Assembly: GCA_025964895.1 (NCBI GenBank)
Contig: JAOPXY010000040.1
Span: 1-42,886 of the forward strand
Reading direction: 5' to 3'
DNA length: 42,886 nt
From: Aeromicrobium sp.
Lineage (GTDB): Bacteria > Actinomycetota > Actinomycetes > Propionibacteriales > Nocardioidaceae
This document shows, one piece after another, positions 23,382 to 31,548 of this stretch. Positions within the stretch are counted from its first letter, which is position 1. Each line of letters opens with the position of its first letter. The notes under the pieces were generated by a model. It ran no database searches and was not told where the DNA came from. It was given only the letters and a program-made list of their open reading frames with translations. The position numbers and the translations under genes are program-made.

Positions 23382-23968
23382 GCGTCGTCGTCGACATCAC
23401 GATGTCGATCGACGGCTTCGTGACGGCTCCCGGCGCCGACGTCGACCACGGTCTCGGCATCGACGGCCTGGACCTGCACCGCTGGGCGCTGGAGGGTGAC
23501 GAGGCCGACCGCGAGGTGCTCCAGCGGGCGTTCGACCCCACCGGCGCGGTCGTGATGGGGCGGCGGACGTTCGACACCGTCGACGGGCCCCAGGGCTGGG
23601 GCGACGCGGTCGGCTACGGCGCGCGCACCGACCCGTCCGCGACGCCGCCGTGCTTCGTCGTCACGAGCACGCGGCCCGATCACATCCGGCTCGCCGAGCA
23701 CTTCACGGTCGTGACGGACGGGCTCGCGTCGGCGATCGAGCAGGCGGCGGCCGCCGCGGGCGACAAGGACGTCTCGGTGATGGGCGGAGGTGCACTGTGC
23801 GCAAGTACGATCGCCGCGGGTCTCGCCGACGAGCTCGTCCTGCATGTCTCGCCACTGATCCTCGGTGGAGGGACGCCCCTGTGGGCCGACGTCCCACGCA
23901 CCGCGCTCGAGCTGACTGGCACGGTCTCCACGCCGCAGGCGACGCACCTGACCTATCGCGTCGGGTGA
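23378..23968 (+). CDS. Dihydrofolate reductase-family/RibD C-terminal-like oxidoreductase
   Basis: A 196-residue NADPH-binding protein with the DHFR fold. The N-terminal VVVDITMSIDGFVTAPG, GAVVMGRRTFDTVDG and SVMGGGALCASTIAAGLADE are classic of the RibD C-terminal family, as is LHVSPLILGGGTPLW. Such stand-alone proteins are rarely true dihydrofolate or riboflavin reductases. GTG 23378 overlaps the upstream stop in GTGA, so translation is coupled. It is the last gene of the ArsR operon and ends 3 bp from the convergent PAP2-DagK gene. The substrate is unknown. Confidence 0.88.
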   Translation: MSVVVDITMSIDGFVTAPGADVDHGLGIDGLDLHRWALEGDEADREVLQRAFDPTGAVVMGRRTFDTVDGPQGWGDAVGYGARTDPSATPPCFVVTSTRPDHIRLAEHFTVVTDGLASAIEQAAAAAGDKDVSVMGGGALCASTIAAGLADELVLHVSPLILGGGTPLWADVPRTALELTGTVSTPQATHLTYRVG

Positions 23969-23971
23969 CGC

Positions 23972-25579
23972 CTACGCCGAAGCGGGGGCCACGGGCACGC
24001 GGACGAGCAGCACGCCCGGCTGCACCTGGGCGCGGATCTCCTGGCCCTCGCCGACCGGGTCGCCGTCGAGCTGCATGGGCATCATCTTCTCGGCCCTGAT
24101 GTGCACCGAGCTGCCGGTCATGCGGTCGAGCCGGTCGTTGGTGCGCTTCTGGCGTCCGACGACCCGCACGATGATCGCGAGCCAGCCGATGAACCGCTTC
24201 GGCGCGATGACGACGACGTCGAGCAGGCCGTCGTCGATCTGCGCGTCCGGCAGCAGCGGGATGCCGCCCTGCAGGAAGCCGACGTTGCCGACGACGACGG
24301 TGCGGGCGCGGAACTTCTTGAACTCGCCGCCGTCGACCGCGATCTTGACCTTCATGGCCGGGAAGCGGGCCGCCTTCACGCCGCTGACGAAGTACGCGAG
24401 CCAGCCGACCTTGCTCTTGAGCTGGTCGTTGACGCCGGTCATGATCGCCGCGTCCATGCCGAGCCCGGCCATGACGAGGAACGTCGTGTTGGTGCCGGTG
24501 TCGGTCTTCAGCGTCGACAGGTCGATCGCCCGGTCCTGGCCGCCGAAGGCGACGTCGAGGGCGTCGCGCGTGTTGAGCGGGATGCCGAGGTTGCGGGCCA
24601 GCAGGTTGCCGGTGCCGTGGGGCAGGATGCCGACCGCGACGCCGGTGCGGGCGACCTCCTCGCACACGGCGCGGACGGTGCCGTCGCCGCCGGCGGCGAT
24701 GATGAGGTCGACCTCCTCGTGCAGCGCGGCATTGGCCTGTCCGTGCCCCGGGTCCTCGATCGTCGTCTCGAACCAGATCGGCTCGGTCCACCCGGAGATC
24801 TCCGCGACGGCGCGCACGCGCGACTTGAAGTCCTCGACGTCCCCGATCTTCGACGGGTTGATGACGACGGCCGCACGGCGGCGGCCCGATCCGGTGATGA
24901 CGGCCAGCTCGTGCGGCAGCCGCGTCGAGCTCGACACGACCAGCACCCACAGGCCGATCGTGGTGGCCATGCCGAACGTGAGCCCCGCGACGACGTCGCT
25001 GAGGTAGTGCACGCCCAAGAAGATGCGGTCGGCCCCGACGGCGAGGGCCAGCGCGACGAGGATCGTGCAGATGACCCGCCGTTTCAGCCCGCGTCCGGTC
25101 AGGACGATCGTGACGAGGATCGCGACGGTGAAGAACATGCCCGCGCCCGCGGAGTGGCCGCTGGGGAACGAGTACCCGCCCACCTCGTACAGCGGATCGG
25201 CGAACGTCGGACGGCCGCGCGTGAAGATGAGCTTGAGCAGGACGTTGCCGCCCAGCACGACGACTGCGCACAGCAGCATCCAGAGGGCGACGGCTCGCTC
25301 GCGCCGCATCAGCGAATAGACCGCCAGCACCGCCAGCGCGATGCCGACGCCGATGTTGCTGAACACGACCGCGACGACCTCGAGGACGTCCACGAAGGTG
25401 TCGCGCCCGGACGAGACGCCGTGTGCCCACTTTGCGACGTGGGCGTCGAGCCGCAGGATCGCCGACGTGTCGGTCGTGATGCACACGACGAGGAACGCGA
25501 ACACGACGGCCGGTACCGCGATCAGCCACGCGATGACGGACGGTCGGCCCGGCTCGGCGCGACGCAGGTCGAACGTCAT
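23972..25579 (-). CDS. PAP2 phosphatase-diacylglycerol/sphingosine kinase fusion protein
   Basis: A 535-residue fusion. The N-terminal half is a six-helix PAP2 lipid phosphatase with the three signature motifs KLIFTRGRP, PSGHSAG and DRIFLGVHYLSD. The C-terminal half is a DagK/LCB5 kinase, from about residue 232: RAAVVINPSKIGD, AAGGDGTVRAVCEE with the GGDGT nucleotide loop, and ILPHGTGNLLARNL. The two halves have opposite activities on phospholipids, a combination known in Actinobacteria. It probably adjusts phosphatidic acid or undecaprenyl-type lipid phosphates at the membrane. ATG 25579 is preceded by GAGGAGGA. It is transcribed alone, convergent with the ArsR operon and divergent from serS. 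Confidence 0.93.
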   Translation of the reverse strand: MTFDLRRAEPGRPSVIAWLIAVPAVVFAFLVVCITTDTSAILRLDAHVAKWAHGVSSGRDTFVDVLEVVAVVFSNIGVGIALAVLAVYSLMRRERAVALWMLLCAVVVLGGNVLLKLIFTRGRPTFADPLYEVGGYSFPSGHSAGAGMFFTVAILVTIVLTGRGLKRRVICTILVALALAVGADRIFLGVHYLSDVVAGLTFGMATTIGLWVLVVSSSTRLPHELAVITGSGRRRAAVVINPSKIGDVEDFKSRVRAVAEISGWTEPIWFETTIEDPGHGQANAALHEEVDLIIAAGGDGTVRAVCEEVARTGVAVGILPHGTGNLLARNLGIPLNTRDALDVAFGGQDRAIDLSTLKTDTGTNTTFLVMAGLGMDAAIMTGVNDQLKSKVGWLAYFVSGVKAARFPAMKVKIAVDGGEFKKFRARTVVVGNVGFLQGGIPLLPDAQIDDGLLDVVVIAPKRFIGWLAIIVRVVGRQKRTNDRLDRMTGSSVHIRAEKMMPMQLDGDPVGEGQEIRAQVQPGVLLVRVPVAPASA

Positions 25580-25634
25580 CGGCTCCTCCTCAGGGGTCGG
25601 TCAACTCTAAGGCAGCCCGGCGCATGCCGGACGA

Positions 25635-25640
25635 TAGGCT
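25635..25640 (+). promoter_or_regulatory. -10 box (TAGGCT) of a probable leaderless serS promoter
   Basis: TAGGCT is followed by GGCACG and GTG 25647, with no Shine-Dalgarno. Confidence 0.55.
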
Positions 25641-25646
25641 GGCACG

Positions 25647-26915
25647 GTGATCGACGCCCGGATTCTCAGAGATGACCCCGATGCCGTGCGGGCTGCCCAG
25701 CAGCGACGCGGACTGCCGACCGAGCTCGTCGACGAGCTGATCAGCGCCGACGAGCAGCGCCGGTCGTCCATCGTCGCCTTCGAGGCCGTGCGCGGCGAGC
25801 AGAAGAATCTCGGCAAGCTCATCCCGAAGGCACAGGGCGACGAGAAGCAGCAGCTTCTCGCCCGCACCAAGGAGCTCAGCCAACAGGTCAAGGACGCCGA
25901 GGCCGCGCAGACCGAGGCCGGCGAGACGTTCGAGCGGCTTATGAAGACGCTGCCGAACCTCGCCTCGGCCGACGCGCCGCAGGGTGGCGAGGATGACTTC
26001 GAGGTGCTCGAGGTCATCGGCACCCCGCGCGACTTCGCGGCCGAGGGCTTCGAGCCGCGCGACCACCTCGAGCTCGGGCAGCTGCTCGGCGCGATCGACG
26101 TCGAGCGCGGCGCCAAGGTCAGCGGCTCGCGCTTCTACTTCCTGACCGGCGTCGGCGCGCAGCTCGAGCTCGCGCTCACGCAGCTCGCGATGAGCAAGGC
26201 CGCCGAGTGGGGCTTCACGCCGATGATCCCGCCGGCGCTGGTCAACGAGCGGGCGATGGAGGGCACCGGATTCCTCGGCCAGGCCGCCGACGACGTCTAC
26301 CACCTGGAGAAGGACGGCCTGTACCTCGTCGGCACGTCGGAGGTGCCGATGGCGGCGTACCACTCCGATGAGATCCTGCCGCTGGAGTCGCTGCCTCGCC
26401 GGTACGCGGCGTTCAGCCCGTGCTTCCGCCGCGAGGCCGGCTCGTACGGCAAGGACACACGTGGCATCTTCCGCGTGCACTGGTTCGACAAGGTCGAGAT
26501 GTTCGTCTACACGACGCTCGAGGAGTCGCACGCCGAGCACCAGCGCATCCTCGCCTGGGAGAAGGCGTGGCTCGACGCGCTCGAGCTGCCGTACCGCGTC
26601 ATTGACGTCGCCTCGGGCGACCTGGGCCTCTCGGCGATCCGCAAGTTCGACTGCGAGGCGTGGATCCCGACGCAGGGCAAGTACCGCGAGGTCTCGTCGG
26701 CGTCCAACTGCACCGAGTTCCAGAGCCGCCGCCTCGACATCCGGGTCCGCGGTGACGAGGGGACGACGCCGGCGGCGACGCTCAACGGCACCCTGTGCGC
26801 CATGACGCGCACGATCATCGCGATCCTCGAGAACGGTCAGCAGGCCGACGGCTCGGTGCGGCTGCCCGCCGCGCTGCACCCCCTGCTCGGCGAGGTTCTG
26901 AGGCCCCTGCCGTGA
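25647..26915 (+). CDS. serS: Serine-tRNA ligase
   Basis: A 422-residue class II aminoacyl-tRNA synthetase that charges tRNA-Ser; two tRNA-Ser genes occur in this window. The N-terminal arm (about 25-95) is a long coiled coil that grips the variable arm. The catalytic core shows [15 protein letters not shown], motif 2 [20 protein letters not shown] and motif 3 around [17 protein letters not shown], where NGT replaces the commoner NGS. Start GTG 25647 begins [15 protein letters not shown], the canonical SerRS N-terminus. The stop overlaps the HAD gene in GTGA. No T-box is seen, and the mRNA is probably leaderless. Confidence 0.97.
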   Translation: MIDARILRDDPDAVRAAQQRRGLPTELVDELISADEQRRSSIVAFEAVRGEQKNLGKLIPKAQGDEKQQLLARTKELSQQVKDAEAAQTEAGETFERLMKTLPNLASADAPQGGEDDFEVLEVIGTPRDFAAEGFEPRDHLELGQLLGAIDVERGAKVSGSRFYFLTGVGAQLELALTQLAMSKAAEWGFTPMIPPALVNERAMEGTGFLGQAADDVYHLEKDGLYLVGTSEVPMAAYHSDEILPLESLPRRYAAFSPCFRREAGSYGKDTRGIFRVHWFDKVEMFVYTTLEESHAEHQRILAWEKAWLDALELPYRVIDVASGDLGLSAIRKFDCEAWIPTQGKYREVSSASNCTEFQSRRLDIRVRGDEGTTPAATLNGTLCAMTRTIIAILENGQQADGSVRLPAALHPLLGEVLRPLP

Positions 26916-27694
26916 CCTGGCGCCCCAAGCTCGTCGCGCTCGACGTCGACGGGACGATCGTCGACGGTGCCAACCAGATGAGCGCCGCGGTGCACGAGGT
27001 CGTCAACGCGATCCGCGACGCGGGCATCGAGACCGTCATCTCGACGGGCCGCGCGATCCCCGGTGTCATGGACACGGTCGGCAAGCTCGGATTCACCGAC
27101 GGCTACGCGGTCGCGAGCAACGGTGCCGTCGTGTTCGCGTACGACCCCGTCGAGGTCATCCACTCGGTCACGTTCGACGCGAGCGACGCGGTGCGCCGGG
27201 TGCTGGAGCTCGTGCCGGACGCGATCGTCGCGGTCGAGGAGCTCGGAGTTGGCTTCCGCCTGAACCGGCCGTTCCCAGAGGGCGAGATCACCGGTCAGGC
27301 CGTCGTCGAGGACGTCGAGGCGCTGATCGCCGAACCCGTCACGCGGGTCGTGATCCGCTCGACCGAGCACACGCCGGAGGAGTTCACTGCGATCGTCCAC
27401 GACCTCGGTCTCACCGGCACCAACTACTTCATCGGCTACTCCGCCTGGCTCGACCTCGCCCCGGAGGGCGTCTCAAAGGCGTCCGGACTCGACGTCCTGT
27501 GCGGCCGCCTCGGTATCGCCCAGGCCGACGTCCTGGCCGTCGGCGACGGCAACAACGACCTCGAGATGATCCAGTGGGCCGGCCGCGGCGTCGCCATGGG
27601 CCAAGGCCCCGACTCCCTGAAGGCCGTGGCCGACGCCGTGACGGGATCGATCGAGGAAGACGGCCTAGTGGAAGAACTGAAGACCTACCTGTAG
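26912..27694 (+). CDS. Cof-type HAD-IIB family phosphatase
   Basis: A 260-residue HAD phosphatase. Motif [15 protein letters not shown] is followed by [13 protein letters not shown] (motif II), and the C2 cap domain lies in the middle. Motif III Lys is in the GVSKASGLD stretch, and [18 protein letters not shown] is motif IV. The family dephosphorylates sugar phosphates, nucleotides or FMN-like compounds; the specific substrate is not evident. GTG 26912 overlaps the serS stop, and the same serS-HAD linkage is common in Actinobacteria. Its 3' end is followed after 30 bp by a palindromic repeat. Confidence 0.9.
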   Translation: MTWRPKLVALDVDGTIVDGANQMSAAVHEVVNAIRDAGIETVISTGRAIPGVMDTVGKLGFTDGYAVASNGAVVFAYDPVEVIHSVTFDASDAVRRVLELVPDAIVAVEELGVGFRLNRPFPEGEITGQAVVEDVEALIAEPVTRVVIRSTEHTPEEFTAIVHDLGLTGTNYFIGYSAWLDLAPEGVSKASGLDVLCGRLGIAQADVLAVGDGNNDLEMIQWAGRGVAMGQGPDSLKAVADAVTGSIEEDGLVEELKTYL

Positions 27695-27724
27695 GGCCCC
27701 GACGCTGCGGCAAGCGCCACCAAC

Positions 27725-27780
27725 ATGTCGGCGCGAATGGACGGTCAAGCCGCGTGGCGGGGTACAAATCGGCCGACATC
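27725..27780. repeat. Palindromic repeat, copy A (3' side of the DUF559 gene)
   Basis: Arms ATGTCGGC (27725-27732) and GCCGACAT (27772-27779) enclose a degenerate centre. Its ends match copy B at 28845 in the same orientation: ATGTCGGCGC, then nnATGnAC-GGTC, then GGTACAAA-TCG-CCGACATC, over a nearly equal length of about 56 bp. It overlaps the last dozen codons of the DUF559 gene. Confidence 0.7.
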
Positions 27781-28728
27781 TTGAGGGTCCGGCTCCTCGC
27801 CTGGGTCGAGTGTCGGAAACCACGTCGACCACATCACCGAGAACGTCGGCCCGTTGCCGATGTGCCCCCGTGCCACGAGCGCCTGGTGCACGCGCCACAC
27901 GACGACCCGCGGCGTCCTCAGGTCGTGAGAGGTCACGACGATGACGCGCCAGCCGGCGGCTTCGAGCCGCTCCCGCCGCGCGAGGTCGCTCTGCCGCTGG
28001 TGCGCGGTGCGCTCGTGGTGCCACCCGTCGTACTCGATGAGGATGCGGAGGTCGAGATAGACGAGGTCCCCGCGTGCGAGGAACCTGCCGTCCGCGTCGC
28101 GGATCACCAGATTGCACCGGGGTTCGGGCAGGCGGGAGAAGGCGATCATGAGGCGGAGCGTCGTCTCCCGCGGCGACTCGACGCCCTCGCGGATCCAGCC
28201 CAGGACCCGCCGCACCCGCTGGACGCCATCGAGGTGATGCGCCATCGCGTAGGCGCCGAGATCGTCGGTCGTGACGAGTCCGCGGTGGATCAGGTGCTCG
28301 GCGGCCTGGATGAGCTCGACCGGCGTGACCTTCGTGGCGATGTCGACGATGGTCCTCAACGGAGCCGTGACGGGGACGCCGTGCACGAGGCGGGTCGCAA
28401 TGGGAGCGAGACGTTGGTGCGGCCGGATGTCGGCGCGTCGCGCGTGAGTGCGGGTGCGGGTCGAGACGTGCAGGGGGAACAGGCCGCCGAGCTCTAGACC
28501 GTACAAGCGCAGGGCAGTCTGGTGGCTGATGACGGCGTCTGCCGGCGATGCCAGGACCGCCGCGCAGACCCACAGCAGAGGCGTCATCGTCACGGCGGCG
28601 GAGATGTAGACGCCCTGGAACAGCTTGAGGAATGTTCTTCTGGATCGGAGCTGCGCGTCGGTCATGCCGGCGGCGAGAGCCTGGCGGCGGGTGAACGGGC
28701 GGCGGGTGTCAAGGACGTCGCGGGTCAT
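27745..28728 (-). CDS. DUF559 domain protein with AbiEi-type N-terminal domain (PD-(D/E)XK nuclease-like)
   Basis: A 327-residue protein common in multiple copies in Actinobacteria. The N-terminal winged-helix region (RRQALAAGMTDAQLRSR, then FQGVYI) resembles AbiEi antitoxin N-termini. The C-terminal about 110 residues are DUF559, a Vsr-like restriction-endonuclease fold: RGDLVYLDLRILIEYDGWHH provides the D...ExD-type core, and AAGWRVIVVTSHDL follows. No cognate toxin gene is present. ATG 28728 directly follows GGAGG, too close for a good Shine-Dalgarno, and the frame is open further upstream. The last residues (DVGRFVPRHAA) are encoded inside palindromic copy A, while copy B lies 117 bp upstream, so gene and repeats may form one unit. 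Function unknown. Confidence 0.8.
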   Translation of the reverse strand: MTRDVLDTRRPFTRRQALAAGMTDAQLRSRRTFLKLFQGVYISAAVTMTPLLWVCAAVLASPADAVISHQTALRLYGLELGGLFPLHVSTRTRTHARRADIRPHQRLAPIATRLVHGVPVTAPLRTIVDIATKVTPVELIQAAEHLIHRGLVTTDDLGAYAMAHHLDGVQRVRRVLGWIREGVESPRETTLRLMIAFSRLPEPRCNLVIRDADGRFLARGDLVYLDLRILIEYDGWHHERTAHQRQSDLARRERLEAAGWRVIVVTSHDLRTPRVVVWRVHQALVARGHIGNGPTFSVMWSTWFPTLDPGEEPDPQDVGRFVPRHAA

Positions 28729-28844
28729 CCTCCGAGCCCAGCCTGGCAGGACGTTCTGGGCAACGAGGAGGACCACGCCTGTGGACGGGCACCCCGGAGG
28801 TCGGAGCATGTGGACAAGGGTGAGTTCTCGGCCCTTGCGCCGAA

Positions 28845-28901
28845 GATGTCGGCGCACATGTACCGGTCCTTCGGCCTGACCGGTACAAAATCGCCGACAT
28901 C
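28845..28901. repeat. Palindromic repeat, copy B (5' side of the DUF559 gene)
   Basis: A 57-bp near-perfect palindrome: GATGTCGGCG (28845-28854) pairs with CGCCGACATC (28892-28901). There is an unpaired 5-nt interruption on each side, then GTACCGGT (28860-28867) pairs with ACCGGTAC (28879-28886) around an 11-nt loop. It lies just past the yjbQ stop and upstream of the DUF559 gene. Confidence 0.85.
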
Positions 28902-28924
28902 CTGGAGGCGTCGGGGCGTGGGGG

Positions 28925-29329
28925 CTACCCCGGGAGGAAGCTCAGGCGGACCTGGCGGTCGGGGTTGTCGACGTTGGTGTCGACGAGGCACACCGACTGC
29001 CACGTGCCGAGGGTGAGCCGTCCGGCCAGCACCGGCACCGTCATGGACGGGGCCAGGAAGGCCGGCACGACGTGGTCGCGGCCGTGACCCGGCGTGCCGT
29101 GCTGGTGGATCCACCGGTCGTCGCGCGGAAGCAGGTCTTCGAGCGCCGTCAGCAGGTCGTCGTCGCTGCCGGCGCCGGTCTCGATGATCGCGACGCCGGC
29201 GGTGGCGTGCGGCACGAAGACGTGCAGCAGCCCGTCACCGCGGTCGCGGCAGAACGCGGCGCAGTCGCGGGTCAGGTCGTGCACGACCGATGAGCCACCG
29301 GTGCGGACGTCGATCGTGATGCTGTCCAT
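28925..29329 (-). CDS. YjbQ family protein (UPF0047, secondary thiamine-phosphate synthase type)
   Basis: A 134-residue protein of the YjbQ/UPF0047 family. Conserved blocks are HVFVPHATAGVAIIE, HGTPGHGRDHVVP and GTWQSVCLVDTN; the histidines form the family's putative metal/active site. E. coli YjbQ has weak thiamine-phosphate-synthase activity, but the physiological role is unsettled. ATG 29329 lies 10 nt after the stop of the WhiB-like gene, whose end supplies GAGG, so the two form an operon. It ends just before palindromic copy B. Confidence 0.9.
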   Translation of the reverse strand: MDSITIDVRTGGSSVVHDLTRDCAAFCRDRGDGLLHVFVPHATAGVAIIETGAGSDDDLLTALEDLLPRDDRWIHQHGTPGHGRDHVVPAFLAPSMTVPVLAGRLTLGTWQSVCLVDTNVDNPDRQVRLSFLPG

Positions 29330-29339
29330 GGCGAACGCC

Positions 29340-29903
29340 TCAGGCGACGCGGCTGGTTTCGAGCTCGTCGAAGCAGTCGAGGACGGCCTCGACGCTCGGC
29401 TGCGCGGGGCGACCCGGCACACCGGCCGGTGCCGCGACGACCGACTGCTCCCGGGCCCGGCGGAGGTGCCGCTTGATGGTGGACGTCGAGCAGCTGAGCC
29501 GCTCGGCGAGCTGGTGGCAGGTGTCCTTGGGGTGGGCCAGCCTCGCGGCCATGACCGCTTCGTGGCTGATCGGGCCCCCGCCGATCCGGGGCGCACCGTA
29601 CGGCGTCGTCGCGGTCTGCTGGACCTCGATGCCGAGCTGGCGGCGGATCATGCGACGGTCGCTCTCGGTCGTGCAGGCGACGAATCCGGAGACGTCGACC
29701 TCGACGACGGCGCGGTAGAGGCAGTCGACCATGAGCGGGCAGCCGGCGCACTGGCGATGGGCGGAGGCGCGCTTGACCGTCAGCTCGTCCCACTGGGCGG
29801 CCGTGATGTCGGCCCGCGCCGGTGGCGAGTGCAGCAGCTCGTCCTGGTAGACCTCAGGCACATGCGCGCACGGAGGCGTCGTCGGATCAACCACAATGGT
29901 CAT
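29340..29903 (-). CDS. WhiB-like iron-sulfur regulator fused to a C-terminal helix-turn-helix
   Basis: A 187-residue protein. Cys12, Cys52, Cys55 and Cys61 reproduce the WhiB ligand pattern C-Xn-CxxC-X5-C for a 4Fe-4S cluster. The usual GVWGG turn is replaced by SGFVACTTESDRR, keeping a fifth Cys there. After a linker, residues about 105-150 (SHEAVMAARLAHPKDTCHQL, SCSTSTIKRHLRRA) look like a sigma-70-region-4 or resolvase-type helix-turn-helix, so this protein may bind DNA directly rather than only through SigA. ATG 29903 is preceded by GAGGGAG. It is co-transcribed with yjbQ. Confidence 0.75.
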   Translation of the reverse strand: MTIVVDPTTPPCAHVPEVYQDELLHSPPARADITAAQWDELTVKRASAHRQCAGCPLMVDCLYRAVVEVDVSGFVACTTESDRRMIRRQLGIEVQQTATTPYGAPRIGGGPISHEAVMAARLAHPKDTCHQLAERLSCSTSTIKRHLRRAREQSVVAAPAGVPGRPAQPSVEAVLDCFDELETSRVA

Positions 29904-29972
29904 GGGCTCCCTCTTCCCATTCGAGGCCGGCGCCACTCCCTGAGCCGGCTTCAGATCACATCGAGTTACACC

Positions 29973-30473
29973 CTAGAGGTACATACCGTCCGACGTGCCG
30001 GTTTCTACCGAAGTATCCGGATCGTCGCCTTTGGCGCCGTTTGGACCCGGTAGCGCCAGCCGCATGTTCTGGAACTGGGCCTGCGCTTGCACCTGCTGCG
30101 CGTACAGCGCCGCCTGGATGCCGTGGAAGAGCCCTTCGAGCCAGCCGACGAGCTGCGCTTGCGCGATCCGCAGCTCGCCCTCGCTCGGCGCCTCGCCGTC
30201 GAACGGCAGGCTCAGACGTTCCAGCTCGTCGATGAGCTCGGGCGCGAGTCCGTCCTTCAGCTCCTCGAGCGACTGCAGGTGGATCGTGCGCAGACGACTG
30301 CGGCTGGCCGCGTCGAGCGGCGCCGCCTTCACCTCCTCGAGGAGCTGCCGGATCATCGCCCCGATGCGCATGACCTTGGCGGGCTGCTCGACCAGGTCGC
30401 CGAGGGGCGTCCCGGACGGGGGGAGGGTCACGGTGTGGCCGTCGGGGCCGATGATCTCGGGCTTGTCAGTCAT
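29973..30473 (-). CDS. bpa: Bacterial proteasome activator Bpa (DUF2587)
   Basis: A 166-residue all-helical protein that forms a ring on the 20S proteasome and feeds it unfolded proteins without ATP. Matching features are the DGHTVTLPPSG N-terminal region, four helices (VMRIGAMIRQLLEEVKAAPL; LEELKDGLAPELIDELERL; LRIAQAQLVGWLEGLFHGIQ; AALYAQQVQAQAQF) and the C-terminal GMYL with penultimate Tyr, the docking motif that opens the proteasome gate (GQYL in mycobacteria). Start ATG 30473 is 7 nt from TAGGCT. Its presence implies a Pup-proteasome system elsewhere in the genome. It is probably transcribed alone. Confidence 0.92.
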   Translation of the reverse strand: MTDKPEIIGPDGHTVTLPPSGTPLGDLVEQPAKVMRIGAMIRQLLEEVKAAPLDAASRSRLRTIHLQSLEELKDGLAPELIDELERLSLPFDGEAPSEGELRIAQAQLVGWLEGLFHGIQAALYAQQVQAQAQFQNMRLALPGPNGAKGDDPDTSVETGTSDGMYL

Positions 30474-30480
30474 GCCGTTC

Positions 30481-30486
30481 AGCCTA
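30481..30486 (-). promoter_or_regulatory. -10 box (TAGGCT) of a probable leaderless bpa promoter
   Basis: On the minus strand TAGGCT is followed by 7 nt and ATG 30473. There is no Shine-Dalgarno. Confidence 0.55.
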
Positions 30487-30509
30487 GCCACGCCTACCGC
30501 GGGCGCAGG

Positions 30510-31481
30510 TCAGAGCGTCAGGAGGATCTTGCCGGTGTGGCTGGAGTCCTCCATGACCTGATGCGCCTGCCGGACGTCCTCGAGCGGGTACGTCGCGTGG
30601 ATGATGGGACGCACCGTCCCCTGGGCCACGAGCGGCCACACCTGCGCGACCATCGCCGACACGATCGCCGCCTTCTCGTTCGACGGCCGGGCGCGCAGGG
30701 ACGTCGCCATGACGGCCGCGCGCTTGGCCAGCAGCGCGCCCAGGTTGAGCTCGGCCTTGGCGCCACCCTGCATGCCGATAATGACGAGACGTCCCGCGGT
30801 CGCCAGCACCGACACGTTCGCGGCGAGGTACTTGGCGCCGATGATGTCGAGGATGACGTCGGCTCGCACGCCGGCATCCCTCATGACCTCCGCGAAGTCC
30901 TGCTCCCGGTAGTTGATGACGAGATCGGCGCCCAGCTCCCGGCAGAACTCGGCCTTCTCCGCGGAGCCGACCGTCGCGACGACCCGCGCACCGAACGCCT
31001 TCGCCAGCTGGATCGCGAACGTCCCGATGCCGCTGCCGCCGCCGTGCACCAGCAGCGTCTCGCCGTGCTGCAGCTTGCCCATCATGAACACGTTGGACCA
31101 CACGGTCGACGCGACCTCCATGAGCCCGGCCGCCTCGATCAGCGAGACGCCTTCGGGCGCCGTGGCGACCTGGCCGGCCGGCACGCTGACGTACTCGGCG
31201 TACCCGCCACCGCCCAGCAGGGCGCACACGTGCGCGCCCGGTCGCAACTCGGTGACGCCGTCGCCCACTGAGACGATGTCGCCCGAGCACTCCAGCCCCA
31301 GCACGTCGGTGGCGCCCGCAGGCGGGTCGTAATGACCCTGGCGCTGCAGGATGTCGGCGCGGTTGACGCCCGCGGCGGTCACCCGGATGAGCACCTCGCC
31401 GGGAGCGGGTTCGGGGACGGGACGATCGACGACCTCGAGGGTGTCGACCCCGCCGGGGGTCGGGACTGTGACGGCTCGCAT
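30510..31481 (-). CDS. NAD(P)H-quinone oxidoreductase (zinc-independent MDR, PIG3-type)
   Basis: A 323-residue medium-chain reductase. The GroES-like N-terminal domain carries AAGVNRADILQRQGHYDPP, diagnostic of the TP53I3/PIG3 quinone oxidoreductase group. LLVHGGGSGIGTFAIQLAK is the nucleotide-binding motif of the Rossmann domain. Zn ligands of alcohol dehydrogenases are absent. It would reduce quinones with NADPH in the cytoplasm. ATG 31481 lies 6 nt from a TAGGGT box, so its mRNA is probably leaderless. It is divergent from the nitrilase gene. Confidence 0.92.
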   Translation of the reverse strand: MRAVTVPTPGGVDTLEVVDRPVPEPAPGEVLIRVTAAGVNRADILQRQGHYDPPAGATDVLGLECSGDIVSVGDGVTELRPGAHVCALLGGGGYAEYVSVPAGQVATAPEGVSLIEAAGLMEVASTVWSNVFMMGKLQHGETLLVHGGGSGIGTFAIQLAKAFGARVVATVGSAEKAEFCRELGADLVINYREQDFAEVMRDAGVRADVILDIIGAKYLAANVSVLATAGRLVIIGMQGGAKAELNLGALLAKRAAVMATSLRARPSNEKAAIVSAMVAQVWPLVAQGTVRPIIHATYPLEDVRQAHQVMEDSSHTGKILLTL

Positions 31482-31487
31482 TCGTCC

Positions 31488-31493
31488 ACCCTA
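31488..31493 (-). promoter_or_regulatory. -10 box (TAGGGT) of a probable leaderless quinone oxidoreductase promoter
   Basis: On the minus strand TAGGGT is followed by 6 nt and ATG 31481, without a ribosome binding site. Confidence 0.5.
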
Positions 31494-31548
31494 ACGACCG
31501 TCGCCGCGGTTCATCGGACTCTCAGGCCGACCTGGGAGCATGGAAGGC

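Noticed and set aside
27745-28728. DUF559/AbiEi gene as half of a type IV toxin-antitoxin pair
   Set aside because: No AbiEii-type nucleotidyltransferase gene is adjacent on either side.
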